Of a stretch of DNA of 6,546 nt, positions 5,964 to 6,546 are shown piece after piece. The notes below the pieces were generated by a model. The model had not been told where the DNA came from. It saw only the letters and a list, made by a program, of their open reading frames with translations, and ran no database searches. Within the stretch, counting starts at the first letter, position 1, and every line of letters starts with the position of its first letter. This DNA comes from Candidatus Sulfopaludibacter sp. SbA3. Its GTDB lineage: Bacteria; Acidobacteriota; Terriglobia; 2-12-FULL-54-10. Where the stretch lies: contig CAMBEY010000167.1 in assembly GCA_945865705.1 (NCBI GenBank), forward strand, positions 1 to 6,546, in the 5' to 3' direction. A program made the translations under genes and the position numbers.

Positions 5964-6545
5964 TCAATTCCCTCGCCGTTCAATCCCAAGGTGCGCGCCC
6001 TTGTAGCGGAACACGCTTGCGCCGGAGATGGGCACGGCGCGCAGCATAGCCTCCAGTTCGTCGGCGGTATATGCGGCTTGCACGCTGGCGTCGAACAGGC
6101 GGCGCATCAGTCCGCTGTATTTCCGTCCATGCCGCCACAGGTGCCAGGACTGTAATGGAAACGCCGGACGCCGCAGATCGCGCAGCAGGATCGCCGCACC
6201 AGGAGCGGCCACGCGGCGTATCTCGCGCAACAGCGCCAACGGATCGCGCGCATGGTGCAGGACTGAATTGCAGGTGACGAACGAGAATGCTCCGTCGGCG
6301 AACGGCAAAAACGTAGCATCACATCGCACGAGTAGCAACCGCTCTCCAACACCCGCCTTCGCGCCATTCGCACCAGCCGCACGCAGCATATTGCCCGCGC
6401 CATCCAGCGCGACCATTCGCAGGAGGGGAGTGTGTAGCAGAATTTTCACAGGAATCTGTGCAGGCCCGCAGCCGATATCTAATCCCAGCAGCGGCGAATG
6501 CTCCGGCAGTGCCGCGACCGTGAGGGAGCGGGGGTTGTTCTTGTC
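5964..6545 (-). CDS. Class I SAM-dependent methyltransferase, 5'-partial
   Basis: A Rossmann-fold methyltransferase of the Methyltransf_11/25 type, transferring a methyl group from S-adenosylmethionine. 193 residues are visible and the frame is open to the right edge. Motif I is LDIGCGPAQ (about residues 23-31), binding SAM. The acidic residue after the second strand is in VALDGAGNML. VRCDATFLPFADGAFSFVTCNSVLHHARDP is the usual motif II region, with the HH-x-x-DP end typical of the group, followed by LLREIRRVAAPGAAILLRDLRRP. The C-terminal part has a W/R-rich lid segment and a basic end. A GTG at 6449 could look like a start, but it lies after motif I and would remove the SAM site, so it is an internal Val. 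The substrate cannot be deduced. The gene converges on the dehydrogenase gene across the palindrome, so it is not in the same operon. Confidence 0.9.
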   Translation of the reverse strand, partial: DKNNPRSLTVAALPEHSPLLGLDIGCGPAQIPVKILLHTPLLRMVALDGAGNMLRAAGANGAKAGVGERLLLVRCDATFLPFADGAFSFVTCNSVLHHARDPLALLREIRRVAAPGAAILLRDLRRPAFPLQSWHLWRHGRKYSGLMRRLFDASVQAAYTADELEAMLRAVPISGASVFRYKGAHLGIERRGN

Positions 6546-6546
6546 A

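Overview
The window looks like a chromosomal piece of a GC-rich Gram-negative bacterium. The outer-membrane TonB-dependent receptor, with its terminal aromatic residue, shows the Gram-negative envelope. Third codon positions are strongly G/C. The gene styles, and dispersed intergenic palindromes of a kind I recall from Acidobacteria, Verrucomicrobia and Planctomycetes, make an acidobacterium my best guess. That is inference only, since no rRNA or other marker gene is present.

Layout. Bases 2-2137 (+) hold most of a TonB-dependent outer-membrane receptor; its 5' end lies outside the window. A perfect 10-bp hairpin follows. Bases 2138-2905 are mostly non-coding and less GC-rich than the genes. 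They carry a short open frame that may be a decayed fragment, a 75-codon cysteine-rich (zinc-ribbon-like) gene with a strong Shine-Dalgarno, and a cluster of three small hairpins. Bases 2906-3649 (-) encode a PlsC-family acyltransferase. It is divergent from a two-gene operon at 3811-5837 (+): an LsrF-like class I (Schiff-base) aldolase followed 5 nt later by a zinc-dependent medium-chain dehydrogenase. The gap between the divergent genes holds a perfect 8-bp dyad and a sigma70-like promoter for the operon. A 79-bp near-perfect palindrome (28-bp arms) separates the operon from a convergent class I SAM-dependent methyltransferase (-), whose 5' end runs off the right edge.

Function. The aldolase and dehydrogenase are the only clear functional unit. 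Tight spacing and a shared promoter suggest consecutive steps on one carbohydrate-like or polyol-like substrate, which the sequence does not identify. The receptor, acyltransferase and methyltransferase show no evident link to that pathway. I see no CRISPR array, transposase, tRNA, rRNA or recognisable defence system. The points most worth a second look are the roughly 55-residue insertion in the aldolase, the atypical motif III of the acyltransferase, the small cysteine-rich gene, and the two palindromic intergenic elements.
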